From Muricea muricata (lineage: Eukaryota > Cnidaria > Anthozoa > Malacalcyonacea > Plexauridae), in assembly GCA_963855995.1 (NCBI GenBank), contig OY979726.1, forward strand, positions 2,568,501 to 2,632,500: DNA of 64,000 bases. Direction: 5' to 3'. Made by a program: the position numbers and the translations under genes. Below the pieces are notes generated by a model. That model was not told where the DNA came from. It did no database searches and saw only the letters and a program-made list of their open reading frames with translations. Positions 34,132 through 46,700 of this stretch are shown here, one piece after another; within the stretch, counting starts at the first letter, position 1, and each line of letters opens with the position of its first letter.

Positions 34132-36239
34132 TAAAAACATTTAGTATTCGTTTTATATAATACCAGACCGTTGTTTTTCAAAACCAATTTATTCGTCATT
34201 TAAAACAACACGCATTTGAGTCGCATTCAGTTAGCATTTGGATTATTTCGCATTCATCTCAAGACCGAATCCAGCCTAAAGTAAACTACGAAGACCGTAC
34301 GAAGAGCTTTTTGACGGATGGGAATTGTGAGAGTGCAATGGAAAAAACTATTGCACTCCTAGGAGTGCAATGGGACGTTTTCCTTTGCACTCTTGGAAAA
34401 TGGAAATTTTTGTTTAACATCACGTGACCATAATCAACCAATTAAACGACCAGAAGTTAATGAGGTATTATATAAAGCTTATTAGACGCATCATGGAATT
34501 AACCCAGCTGAAGGATAACTAAGAGCTAGGTTTACGAATATAAATCAGAAAAAATTTTATATCAACTTTGCCTTTTTTTCGATTTTTTTCTTTTAGTCTT
34601 ATGCTTATGTCGATGCTTATACATTGCAAACTTCACTGCTTTCTTTGTTTTGTCTTTTGTTTTAGCTTAAGCCTGTGCTTATGTTCAACACTTCTTTGCG
34701 TTTCTTTGTTTTGTATTTTGGTTTAGCTTGTGCTTGTATCTAAGAGGCTATATGCTATGCTTCATTATCCCATTTATAAACTAGATAGTAATGCGCATTT
34801 ATAGATAAACGAGCGGTGATCCAAGACCATGCTATAAATAAGGCAATGCGTTGTATATATCTCCTGCCAGAACTGCACAAACATTTAGAACATAAAACGA
34901 TATCCGACTGAACTGGTCAATGTATGAAAGCTTATTTGCATGTAAAGAACGCACGCTTTTTTCAGTCTGGTTTCTATCTGGTCAAACATGTCAAACAACT
35001 CAGCTTGGCAGTGTACCAATGTATGCAAGCCGACGCATACATCTAGAGGTATTAAATAAATGATGTGCATACGGCTCTTAAAAGAGGAAGTGATGAAAAT
35101 ATGATTATTTTCCCTGGTTGCCGTGAAGAGAGCCCTCTGAAGGGGTAAAATGGGTGCCGAGTATTGCCTAGTATTTTACTCGGGAAAATTCCGTCCACTG
35201 GAGCTGGGATTCTTCTGAAAAATTAGAAAATGGAATGGATTAAGACACAGTATAGATTAAGATTTGAGCAAGTGACAGCCGTTGTACTATGGGACTATAA
35301 GATTTGTGCATTTGGGCAATTTAGTCATAATTTGGGCTGCGAAATTCGGAGAGATCCTTCCTTCACGACCCTGTGTCAACAAACTAACTCATGATTCTAA
35401 CTGTTTTCTCTGAACTTAACGGAAGAGGTATTTTATTCCCAGTGCACAAATCCCATAGTCTATAGTGGCTGTCTTGCTCAAAATCTTAACTTCATCCCCT
35501 TTTTCTACCAGTTGGTGGTTTTTTGGTCGATGAGTTCCAGCCCCAGCAAAAATTTAGGCAAGCTCAGCTTCCATTTTTAATACCCCTTGAGGTCTACCCT
35601 CTTATAACGTTAAATTACTTAAATAGCGGTTCACAAAAAGCTATCCGTGCGTTAAGTTAGTGCAAATCTTTTTAATCCTCTACGCTTGTAATACTTGTCG
35701 GTTAGTACATCGTTATTTTTTTCATTGCTTGTAGCTTGTTTCACAATAATATTTCCTCGAAGGTGATTTAAATATCGGTGGACTTCACTAAGGTGAACCA
35801 AGAACACCGCTTGGAATGGAACAAAATTTAAACTCGGCTGGTTTTATGCATTTGCTCCGAAGTAAAATTTAATTAAAATTTCGTTAATAATTCGCTGAAA
35901 CAGCCACCACTTGAAATTATTGAAATTTTCGGTCAGACACATCTCGAGAAAGAGTCGAGTAGCAATTAGACGAAACATCCGTTAATTATACCAGTTTTGC
36001 AAAGAAACACACAGATATAGCATAATAATTCATGATCTAAAAAATTGCACATTTATAAAATTGTTATTAGTTGTTTTAATATGCAGTTTTAATATTACAC
36101 ATGTGGTTGTCAGATTTGAGAAACAATCTTGATAAAAAGGCAAAAAGCACCCATATTTTGGATATCAGTATATGCTTCCATATTTGGCAAAGATCCAGGC
36201 AGATTATAAATACACCAGAACGGCTGGTGAGCAGATGCA

Positions 36240-36480
36240 TTTCTGCATGTAGCGTGTAGTATTATGAAATGATGTTTGAAATGTTTATTTTACGCTATAC
36301 ACTGCATGTTTGTATAGGAACACGCCATCACCTTGGCGAAAGCAAATCCTTACTGGGCAAAAAATAGATTGCAAGGCGTCTGTCCAATTAACTGCTGTTG
36401 CAAACCAGTTGATCTGAAAACACGGAAAAGTACTAGCACTAGTTGTCAAATAGAAATCCATTTTTCGATCCAAATTATCT
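36240..36480. repeat. Repeat family R3, copy 1
   Basis: Contains cacggaaaagtactagcact and gttgtcaaatagaaatccat, the reverse complements of which occur at 48160-48185 and 60785-60825. Inverted relative to the other two copies. Confidence 0.65.
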
Positions 36481-37307
36481 AATTTCTCGTGAAATACAAA
36501 TGAACTTTGCTTTTAAATTTCTGGTAGGCGTATAATTTTCTTTATTAAAGACAGTTACTAAGTTTCAACAAGATTCACAACGGAAAGCAAAAGATATGAG
36601 TGATTAACAACAGCAAAATGTGTTTCTATTTGATAGCTAGTTCCAAGCCTTTTACTCACGGTCAGATCAGCTAGAAGAGGATACCCAAAGAGAGGGTCCT
36701 AAAGAGCGGTGAAGTGGGAGCTGGAAGTTGCTGGAAAAATGGAATTCTATGCACTGAGACTGGGATTCATAGGCAAAAAAACCCAATTGAAAATGGAAGT
36801 GGGGTTAAGATTTATATGAACAAAACAGCTACTGGAACAGTAGGATTTAGTCAAACTTTGAGTAGGCAAGTCTCAAGAGATCCCCATTTTAGGACCCTCC
36901 ACGAGGTTCAACTAAACAGAACGAATCCTTTATTACCGGCCGATAGTTAAGCAGCAGGAATTATTCAAAGGAAATTGTGTCACTGCACAAAAGCACGAAG
37001 AAGATAGAACTCATGTAAATTTAGCTACATTACAGAAAACGTTTCGACTAGTTTTGACTTCCCTGCATAAGTGCATGCACACCGATTGTCCAACTTTAAG
37101 TTTTCACCACGTATATCACCAGCTATTTACAGGCAAATGAGCCAAAATCACCATAATATTGAGTTAATAATATTGATGGGATTCTTTTTTATTTAAAATA
37201 ACACATTTTCATGTACAGTCATAAAATGGATGGAAGTTATTTGGGCTTACAAAGCTAATGAATAAATTACTCCGTACATCACGACGAGCTGACTTAAATA
37301 AACAAAA

Positions 37308-37709
37308 ACTATTATTATATACTGAGTGTCAAAGTTCATTTATTCCTGTTTCTTATTGGTTAAGAACGTATCACGTGATAGTGGAGAAATTCTACTGTCT
37401 CCCTGGCAACGTAGCTAAGCGGTGGACATTACTTTTATTCACCGGTAAACAACAAATCCACAGAGCCTCACGGAGCCGTGTCAGGTAAAAGGTAATCCTT
37501 TTTATACATGTTTGATTGATTTGTGGTACTTTTCTTCTCTTTTGACACTCAGTATATAATAAAATACTTATTGACTGAGACCTCGGGAAAGCAGTATGTT
37601 TTGTGGACCCTCGACTGTCGATGTTTCCCTCGGCTTCGCCTCGGGAAACATCGACAGTCTCTGGTCCACAAAACATACTGTTTCCCTCGGTCTCAGTCAA
37701 TAAGTGTTA
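37308..37709. mobile_element. 402-bp MITE with internal palindrome, second copy
   Basis: Opposite orientation to 3944-4300, sharing cctggcaacgtagctaagc, atcacgtgatagtggaga, cctcacggagcc and the ctcagtcaataagtgtt end. A strong hairpin at about 37595-37680 has agtatgttttgtggacc arms around a ctcggcttcgcctcgg core. Confidence 0.8.
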
Positions 37710-38255
37710 AATGTTATGTTGAAAGCTTGTTGACTATATTCCGAACACTACCGTATTGTATCGTCGCAGCACATATTTACCTCATTTATCACTGCACAGA
37801 TCTCCTTTATCCCAATTGGCCATCACTCTACCTTAATTGGAATTGGAAGTAATTGGAAGGCAGCCCCATTCTTTACGCAATTTGCACGGCAACACCTTCA
37901 ATTTTCTCACGAAGCACCATAATGTTGATGTAATGTGACGGTTAAACACTAGAAAAAAGCGGCTTTTTTAACGAAAAATAAATAAACACTTTGCCGCATA
38001 ACAATTATAACAAAGAATGTTTGTCGAGGCACCGTTAGCTAATTCAAATTCAATATTTGCTCAGCTCGTAATCTTCAACGTGTTCCCAACGCATTCATGC
38101 AAATTCTCACGAATTAATGTCATGAACATCGTGTACAGAAAACAGACCGAAGTGAGGCATTATAAATCAGCCCCTTCTGAAGCCAACAGTCATTCTTATT
38201 TGCGGGAGGTCATTGGTAAGGAATAAAATCTATAATTTCAGTGGGAGCTTAAAAT

Positions 38256-38334
38256 ATGCGTTTTCTTTGTGGAGTCTTCATAGCAATCGCCTTTTTTGGT
38301 TCGGCAATAGGATACGTTGCTGACAATTTTGAAG
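38256..38334 (+). CDS. Alternative or duplicated first exon (signal peptide) of gene D
   Basis: ATG plus 26 codons plus one base, ending at a gtatat donor. It encodes a strong signal peptide (MRFLCGVFIAIAFFGSAIG) followed by YVADNFE. It has the same length (79 nt) and exit phase as the exon at 40708-40786, whose product ends LRYFE, and would splice in frame to the exon at 41151. It may be an alternative promoter exon or the relic of a duplicated gene. Expression cannot be judged from sequence. Confidence 0.7.
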
Positions 38335-39604
38335 GTATATTAATTCATGATTGTGTTCTGATTTCGTAAATCCGCAATTGCTAGACTCCGCAATGGCGGG
38401 CTGCAAACGAAATTTTCTTTAATTTTATGGTGTAGAATGCTTGCACAAAATGGCAGTGCTTCCTGTCTTAAAATATCGAGTTTATTCCAACTTCTAAATA
38501 GATAGCTAGATACTTTAATAGTTCACTCATTTACAGTAAAAGTACTGAATTGTTAAGTGATTACAAAAATTTAGAGGTATAATATGAATAAGATACTATC
38601 ATTACAGTGAATTTAGAAAAAAAAACTCATTGACAAATATTGTACGTTAAGAGCACTACTATACTATAAGAGTTCCTAAAACGATCTGCAGAGAATTTCG
38701 GAATTGAGAAGTTTTAATTTTTTCTTCCGAAGGTGGTAGTTTAAGGGAGATGAATTCATCTAGGAAGAAGCTCATGAACTCTCCGGTCGTGATTAGCTAA
38801 AATCAGATTAAAAAGTTTCACACAGCACCGTGCCTTCTCATGCACAATGTTACTGGACCATTTTCAACCGCTTTAAATTTTGTTTTAGTGAAGTTTTAGG
38901 TAATAAATGAAAAGCACAAGTGAAGATATACAAGATACAATGACGCCTTGAATTTATGACTTATTTCGCTATTAATATAGAATTCCAAATTGCACTTGCA
39001 CAATCACGCATGCTAAACTTCCCATATACATAATTTGTCCGAGATTTTGGAAGGTACATAGTCAAACAAAAATGGAGCATTTTGACAAATAAAATATTTT
39101 AAATCAGGAAACGTCACTATGTTAAGTAGCTTAAAAACAGGAGAAGTGTGACTTTTTGAAGCTATAAATATTTAAGTTGTATCTCTTATGATAAACTATA
39201 CCTTTTTAATAAAATTAAAACCAACGTTTCGGTTAGTTGCACAAGTGTATCACCTCAAACCGTTAGAGCATATGTTATATATGAATAAATCAGCATAGGC
39301 TACTGTCAGCGGTTCATCAACTGTGAATTCACTTAATCGCAAAATAATAGACAACAAATCCTGTCATATTTGAATTAAGTCTATTGAAGTCTGGAGCCGT
39401 TAAAATATGAAATTTCTCAATCCCCATCCATATATGGGGAGATTTGAGTCTTGTTGTTTGGACCAAACGGTCGTTGAAAATTTAATTAATTTCTAATAAT
39501 TAGTAAAACAAATGTTTGCGAGGAATTGATTATAATTAACGACCATATGTTGTTTTTGAATTTAACTATTTTACTTTGGGCATGTAATTTAGATTCAATT
39601 TAGT

Positions 39605-40125
39605 TAAGACGCAGCTGTGCTGTCCCAGGGATCAATAAGTACTTACTGGACCTCTAGGAAGAACAGTTTAGAACTGACAGAGCTATCCAATATAAATAAA
39701 GTTAGTTTCAGGGTTTAGGTTTCTTCCTGTAGTAACACTGGATCAATAAGAGATAATCCTTACTGGACCTCTAGGAAGAACAGTTTAGAACTGATGGAGC
39801 TATCCAGTATAAATAAAGTTAGTTTAGTTTAGGTTTCCTCCTGTAGTAACACTGAATCAATAAGAAATTATCCTTACTGAAGAACAGTTTAGAACTGATA
39901 GAGCTTCCAGTATAAATAAAGTTAGTTTAGTTTAGGTTTCCTCCTGTAGTAACACTGAATCAATAAGAAATTATCCTTACTGGACCTCTAGGAAGAACAG
40001 TTTAGAACTGATAGAGCTTTCCAGTATAAATATATGTTAGTTTAGATTAGGTCTACTCCTATAGTAACACTTGATCAACATGAAATGAATCTTAATGACC
40101 TCTAGGAAGTAGGAAAAACAGTTTA
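39605..40125 (+). repeat. 114-bp dispersed satellite, array 4
   Basis: About four and a half units between the two candidate first exons of gene D, with gataatccttactggacctc, cagtttagaactgatagagc and tataaataaagttagttt. One unit has lost the ggacctctagg part. Confidence 0.9.
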
Positions 40126-40707
40126 GAACTTACAATTAAGCTCTAAACCCATAAACTATAATGCTCGCGTCTCTCCCCCATGCAAACCCCCCAAGAATCC
40201 TTGATGAAGACAACTTCCGTTAAACTCCACAGGGGAACTTATAATCAACGATCGGTACGCCTTTGTGTAAGTTTAATCCTCAGTTATCCTAGGAAGTTAG
40301 TGTAGGAGAGTAACGTAACGGTTTTGAATTGACCATGCGTAGCAAAATATGCCCATATATAATATTCAGTAATCTCTCATCAAATATATCATCTGCTTTG
40401 AATTTCTAATCATTGGGAAGCTTATTTCTTACAAAACACCCAAACTATTATATGCTAAAAGCATAAATACTGTTTTCTACCATTTGGAAGTTCAATTCTG
40501 TGCACGTTTTTGCCACAAAGCCAGTCTCTCTTAATTGTTTTTCGGTTATGCAGCATTAGTCATGGTTGATTGAGAGTTTGCATAACGATTATATGCCCGA
40601 GTTAAATTTGTATTTTGCAACGGTCGAAATCAGTCTGTTGCTGACCAGCAAGCGAGCTCTATAGATAAGGGAAGATATTTAAAAGATCAATTTACTTATT
40701 GCTCAAG

Positions 40708-43700
40708 ATGTTCGGAATGTTTCGGATATTTTTCATGTTGCCTTTTGCTTCGCTTGTCTTAGCTTTTGATCTTCGATATTTTGAAGGTTTGTTTTGGGGG
40801 AGGTTTACTTGTAATTTTTTAATTCATTGTTTGTGTTGTACATGCAATGCCTGGTTCTGTTCGTTAAATGTGCTACAAGTCTAGCGCATAGAGTATTCTA
40901 CTCTACTCTGTCGTGGTTTCTGTCCGAACTACCTGAAAAAATATGTCAAACTTTGTGATCCAGTGAAGATAGTATTCTACAATAAGCTGTCGTGGTTTGT
41001 GTCTGAACTTCCTGAAAATAATATCTCAAACGTGGTGGTCTAGTGTGGGTAGTATTCTACAATAAGCTGTCGTGGTTTGTGTTTGAACTACCTAAAAAAT
41101 TCAAGTGAAACTAGTATTGTTCCGTCCTTTTAATAATTTCTTTCCTGTAGAGTATGAAGATTGGCGTCGTGCTATCGGATCCCCAGGGATTCCCTCACCG
41201 CCATCCACACCAGGTAACTACCTCAATGTTCTTCCATTTTAAATTTTGAATGTTAAAAAACTTTTAGTGAAAAACTTTTACTAATAGTTTTAAGGGCTGT
41301 CCCGGTTGTGTCATGGGAATTTGTCTTCCTTGAATGATTGGTTCGCCTGCATTTTCCTCGACCAATCAAACTGAATCTAAAATCTCAAGTCTCGAATCAA
41401 CATCAATTGGGTTTCACCAAAAGAAAGGCCTATTATGAAAGACAATAAGTTTACAACAAATATGTCTGTCGAATATACTTGAAACAGAGAAAAGCAGGTA
41501 GCCCTGTTAACGGTAGATTAACAGAGCTAACCAGTATCGTAAATAGTTTGGAAGTTTCCTAATAACTAATGTGATGAAGAAATTAAAACAGTGTATTAAG
41601 ATTGCTAGTGTACCAAGGCCAATTTGTTGTTTTCATCCACCGATTAGTGACTGTCTCAAACTTTCTAAATATGTTCAGTAACTGGCAAAACCAATACTAG
41701 AAGCTCAGCATTTCCGAGTCGCTTCTTACCTCTTACGAGTTTAATATCCCTGGTGTCATTCTGTTTACGCCTTTGAAAATCACCATATCCGATTACCACC
41801 TTTCATGCACTATGCCAATTCTTCTCAAGTCTTATCCATAATATTTTCAAATCCACAACTGATTTTCAAATCCACAACTGATTTTCAAATATGTCCCATT
41901 CGCTAATTTTCACTTCTCTCCAAAACAGACGTGTGTAAGAAAGATATTCTGATCCTGTTGGATACATCCTATTCTATCGGCCAAGCGACTTTTGATACTC
42001 AGGTGAAACCGTTCCTGATTGATCTTGTAAATAGTCCAAAACTCAACGTTGCTCCAGATGGGACTCGACTGGCCTTGATTATATTCAGCAACGCCAAAAA
42101 CACTAGAAAGATGTTTGATTTTGGAAAGTTAAATACCATTAAGGATTATGAAGATTTCTTTGTGAAGTTAAATTATAAGAAAGTTTCAGGTGATTATACC
42201 TTCACAGGCACTGGCTTGGTCCTGGCCAACAAGGTAAGCAAACAGAGCATCTTTTAACCGGCATATGTACATGTAACTACAGACACATTCACGCCAGTAA
42301 GCTCTTTATTTGCTCTACTAACTAAGCGCTACTTCGTATTCTCAATGAACTCTATAAACAATGGATAAAAGCCCGGGTTTCAGTGAAGACAAAATGGCGG
42401 AAACTGACGTTTAACAGCCACAAATGCCGTAACAGTTTTAATGCCATTTTCGCTAAGCTATTCCCGTTTTTGCAAGAACACCGTTTATAATATAGCAATA
42501 TTAAATTCTGAGCGCTCGAAGGCTGAGAGTCGTGCTGTAAATGAATAAATTGTAAGTAAATACAACTGTATTTATTTATATTTAAGAACTTACGAAGTAT
42601 GTTCATGTTCGCACTGATCTCTATATAAATTACACAGTGAATTGGGCCGCCTATGAAAATACGCCTAAATAAATTTTTTGTTCTCCAGAAAAGGGCATTG
42701 CGGCTAGTGACATTTAACGATAACAAAGAACAAAAATTATCCCCTCTTTATTATTAGTTTAAATGTTTTGCAGTTTGTGATTATTTTTATGATGCCCCTA
42801 ACAATTATTCTTGTCCATCAGCCATTTCTAGTTTCTTTGTACGATCCAGAAATATTGCTACTCAATACTCATGATGAATACTAGACATAATACATCTAAT
42901 ATTTTTATATCGAATATTCAAGGTTAAATAAACTAAATGCTTCTTTTGTTCGATCTGGAGTTAAAACATGGAGCAATTATCGTCGATTTTAGTTCATTTT
43001 CCAGCCTCGTCCCCCGGCGCTCTGATTGCTTTTATTGCGCGAAATACTTTTGCGTGTACGACGCGGGATGTCGCGCCTACGCTTCCCGTTCGTCATCCGG
43101 CCTCGCGCGACATCCCGCGTCGTACACGCAACAGTATTTCGCGCAAGGAAAGCAATCAGAGCGCCTGGGGACGAAGCTAGTCATTTTCACTGTTAATATT
43201 CCGAACGGCTTCGTTGCGAAGTCCGTTGCGAAGTCCGTTGCGAAGTTCGAAAGTTCATTTCAGAAATTCAGAATTCGCAAGCCGGTTTGTAAACGTACGA
43301 AGGCTGTGATTGGCCCCTACAGAGCTCAAACAAGACAATCAAATGCTCAGTTTACAAACCGGCTTGCGAATTCTTCGCGACGAAGTTCGGAATATTGCCG
43401 TGGAATGTTGGCTGAAATCGACTGTAATATATTTATGTAAGTGTTCGTGAACTAAAGAAAAATCAATCAGTTAAATAGGTAATAAAATGTCGCATAAATC
43501 TTTGTTGACAATTCTTGCGCTTGAGGATGATTGACGTCCCTATGTTGACGTCCCTGTGATAACGAAATTAATAGCCAACAAATAGGACTTTTTTCTCGTG
43601 TTCTTTCTTTCATATTGTTCTTATTATTTGTCTAAAATGAACATGTGACATCTCGTTAAACAAAGAAATCACTGGAGGAAATGCTTCTGGGCGGCCCTGA

Positions 43701-46700
43701 AGATTATTAACAGAACATTATATAATAATCAGAGTTCATTCTGGATTGTCATTGGTCCAGAACTGTGATCTATTAGAGGACAGACGTACACTAACGCCAT
43801 TTCAGCGACAAGCCAATCACAGCAATTTTAGAATAATCGACAGCCAATGGCGTGCTTTGTTTTGGATAGATCATGATCACGTCAAATGACGTGGTAAAGT
43901 TTTTTCGTCGCACTACAAAGCTTATTTTGGCAAAAAAATTTACATTTTTATTACATAAAACAAATAGATAACATTTTACCGTTGTCTGTTCAGTTACAAT
44001 CTCGTACCCAGAGCCCAGTTCCTCTTGGCCGAGGAACGAAGGGCTCTGGCATAATTCATTGTCTTCCCCACAAATCGTGGAGATCCGGTGTTTCTGCGCA
44101 TGTGCATGGAGGACATGGAACTTATGAATAAATTTCACGATTCAATAAACAACGCGTTGTTGAGACTTGGTAAAGCGGAAATATCTCTAAAAGAAGCACA
44201 GTTCGAAGCTTTGAAAGCCATTGTTATGGAAAGAAAGGACTCGTTAGTAATTTTACCAACCGGTTACGGAAAGTCGCTAATTTACCAAACAAGTTGACTC
44301 GGTGCTTATCTTGCCACTGATATCATTATTGCAAACGCGACATTTTATACCAACACTTGACCATTGCCTCGCAATTTTTTTCGGAATATTCATTGCTTCA
44401 GGATCGCTTTTAGTGCGGAAATTATGTAGGAAGTAAAACAAAGTAATTAGCATAATATCAGCTTTATTCTGATTGGTTACCTCAAAACAATACGAAGACC
44501 AATCAAATGAAAGTAAGCAATGGATTATGCCAGAGCCCTTCGTTCCTCGGCCAAGAGGAACTGGGCTCTGGGTACGAGATTGGTTCAGTTATAGATACAC
44601 GGTATGACGTCATGATGCGGTAAGAACAAAAAAGTGGCCCGTGTATCTATAACTGAACAGACAACGGCAAAATGTTATCTATTTGTTAAATAGACCATAC
44701 CATAATTACGTCATGTGGTACTTAATTCGATTATATAGCAACATTGTTCAATGGCAAAGTAAGATTATTTGTGAAAAAGATGTTAAATTATATATGCTAA
44801 ATGACTATCTATTGTATTATTTTCTTAGACGTTCAGTCAGATTAATCCGCTCAATTACAGACCCAACGTTGCAGACGTTGTCTTAATAACCACGGATGGT
44901 CAGCCTAGAGGGCCGAAAAAAAATGAAGAACTTACAAAAGCGCTCGACGTTTCGAGGTAAGAGCTAGGAGCTCTCTCTTCCCAGGGTTTGTATGAGAGTT
45001 TTCTCAACTCTCATGTTCTGATCAAACGAGAACAAGATTTGCATGACGGTTAACAAAGGAGAGTTTGTTCGAGAGTTTTCTGAACTTTCATGGTCCGATC
45101 TAACGAGGGCAAGAGTTGCATAACGGTTGACAAGCTACAGTTTGTGTAAGAGCTTTCTCAACTCTCATGTCCTGGTTAAACGAGAACCAGAATTGCACGA
45201 GAGTTGTTGAAAGTTGACAAACGAAAGTGTGTATGAGAGTTTTCGCAACTCTCATGGCCTGGTCAAACGAGAGCATGCAAGAGTACAAGTTGCATATGAC
45301 GTTTGATAAGCGAGGGAGTGAACAACACGAAATCAGTTTCTTCTTACCGTTTTCTAAAAAGCCTACCGCCATTATGAAATAATGTTATGACTTGCTGTTG
45401 TTATTTCCAGCGAATTGAAAGGCAAAGACATTTTGATCGTCGGTGTAGCGATGGGTAAAGAAGAGACAAGGAAGAAGTTTAACGACACCTTGCGACAAAT
45501 GGTCACATCTGATTCCACACTTTTTAACAGTGACTTCGTAGATTTGGACAAAATACTCGACAAACTCGTCGACGCATCCTGTACCCCATATAAACCAGGT
45601 AAACAGCAAAAGGTATAATAGTTTAAAGGTTTAAAGGCTTTTTAGTATACACTCGACCATGGACTATTACAAATCCATAGTTTGATTGGCTTCTCAACCA
45701 TGGACTATTCGTAATAGTCCATGGTTGGGAAAAACAACAAAACAAAATACAGTTCAGAGTGTGCTAAAACAATCAGACAACTCGGCCTCGTTGTCTATGA
45801 GCGAATAATATCAACTCAGGCTTCATCTTCGTTGACTATTCGCTCCTAGACAGCTCGACCTCGTTGTCTAATTGTTAAATAGCTAAAGAGGATGGACAAG
45901 AGTTTCAAGATGGCGGCTGTTTTTCAAGATTCTTAAAACGAGAACAAATCAACAATCAAACATCTAAAACATTCCTAAACCTCAACCTAACCCTTACTCT
46001 GAACCTAACCTCAATTTAGGCATGTTAAAAGTGTCTGGTTGTGGATTCGTTTTCGTTCAATTAAAGAACCTTGAAAAAACAGCCACCACGGAAACACGTT
46101 TTGTACTTACAACAAAACAAAATAGATTTCACCATAAAGTGGTCAAAAAAGTCTATTTCTTAAACGGAGGATCCAAAAGATGTAATTTATGCTTGGACGA
46201 AAAAATTGATATTTTGAAAGAAAAAAACAATTGCTTGCTTAATAAAAGATCGGTAAAAGTTTCGGCCTGTCAACACAAAAATAGATTTCAGGCAAACAAC
46301 CTAAATAAAGAAAGGAATGCATGCTATTTAAACATCCACGCGCTCATGTTTCCTCCTTGAGCATAAAAGAAGCTCGCATATTTTCGAAATTTGTCTACCA
46401 CCTGAAGATTACTTCTGGATGAAACAGACTGTAGTGGTAAGCTTTTGAAGTATTTTGCACGAATATTGAGGATTAATGCCAACGACTCCGTTGGCATTAA
46501 CCTCTCGAATAATTCAAATTCTTTGCAGGGGATTGTAGTTGTCCGTTAATCCAGTCGCAAGATGTCTACATCAAACCATCTCAGTCAACAGTTGATGTCC
46601 ACTGGGTCGAACCCACACTTAAATGCAAAAGTAACAGTCCGCCCAGTTATGTCACGAAGACTGTTACCCCTGACTACAAGTCACCACACGGCTTTGGAAC

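Larger units (their letters stand above)
32583..38255. other. Gene C to gene D intergenic region
   Basis: No supported gene in 5.7 kb. It contains the MITEs at 32774-32930, 33191-33575 and 37308-37709, a hairpin near 34070-34131, a gagtgcaatgg palindrome near 34325-34400, and a member of the repeat family also seen at 47930 and 60570 (36240-36480). Two diverged blocks near 35100-35400 and 36680-36910 share ctgggattc, ttaagattt and gatccc/gatcctt words and may be an old duplicated repeat. The rest shows nothing recognisable. Confidence 0.5.
43959..44688. mobile_element. Nested elements in gene D intron 3 (outer MITE)
   Basis: The outer ends aacaaatagataacattttacc and ggcaaaatgttatctattt pair, continued by cgttgtctgttcagtta. 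On the right the outer element continues with tagatacacgg and its complement ccgtgtatcta. The left arm is interrupted by the element at 43997-44582. Confidence 0.75.

Noticed and set aside
37258..37852. Overlapping frames on both strands near 37.5 kb
   Set aside because: They lie inside the 37308-37709 MITE, whose palindromic structure opens frames on both strands; the first copy at 3944 shows the same.
42937..43440. 167-aa frame with apparent Arg/Ser-rich sequence
   Set aside because: It crosses two adjacent hairpin elements (43001-43180 and 43195-43396) within a gene D intron; both arms are read in turn.
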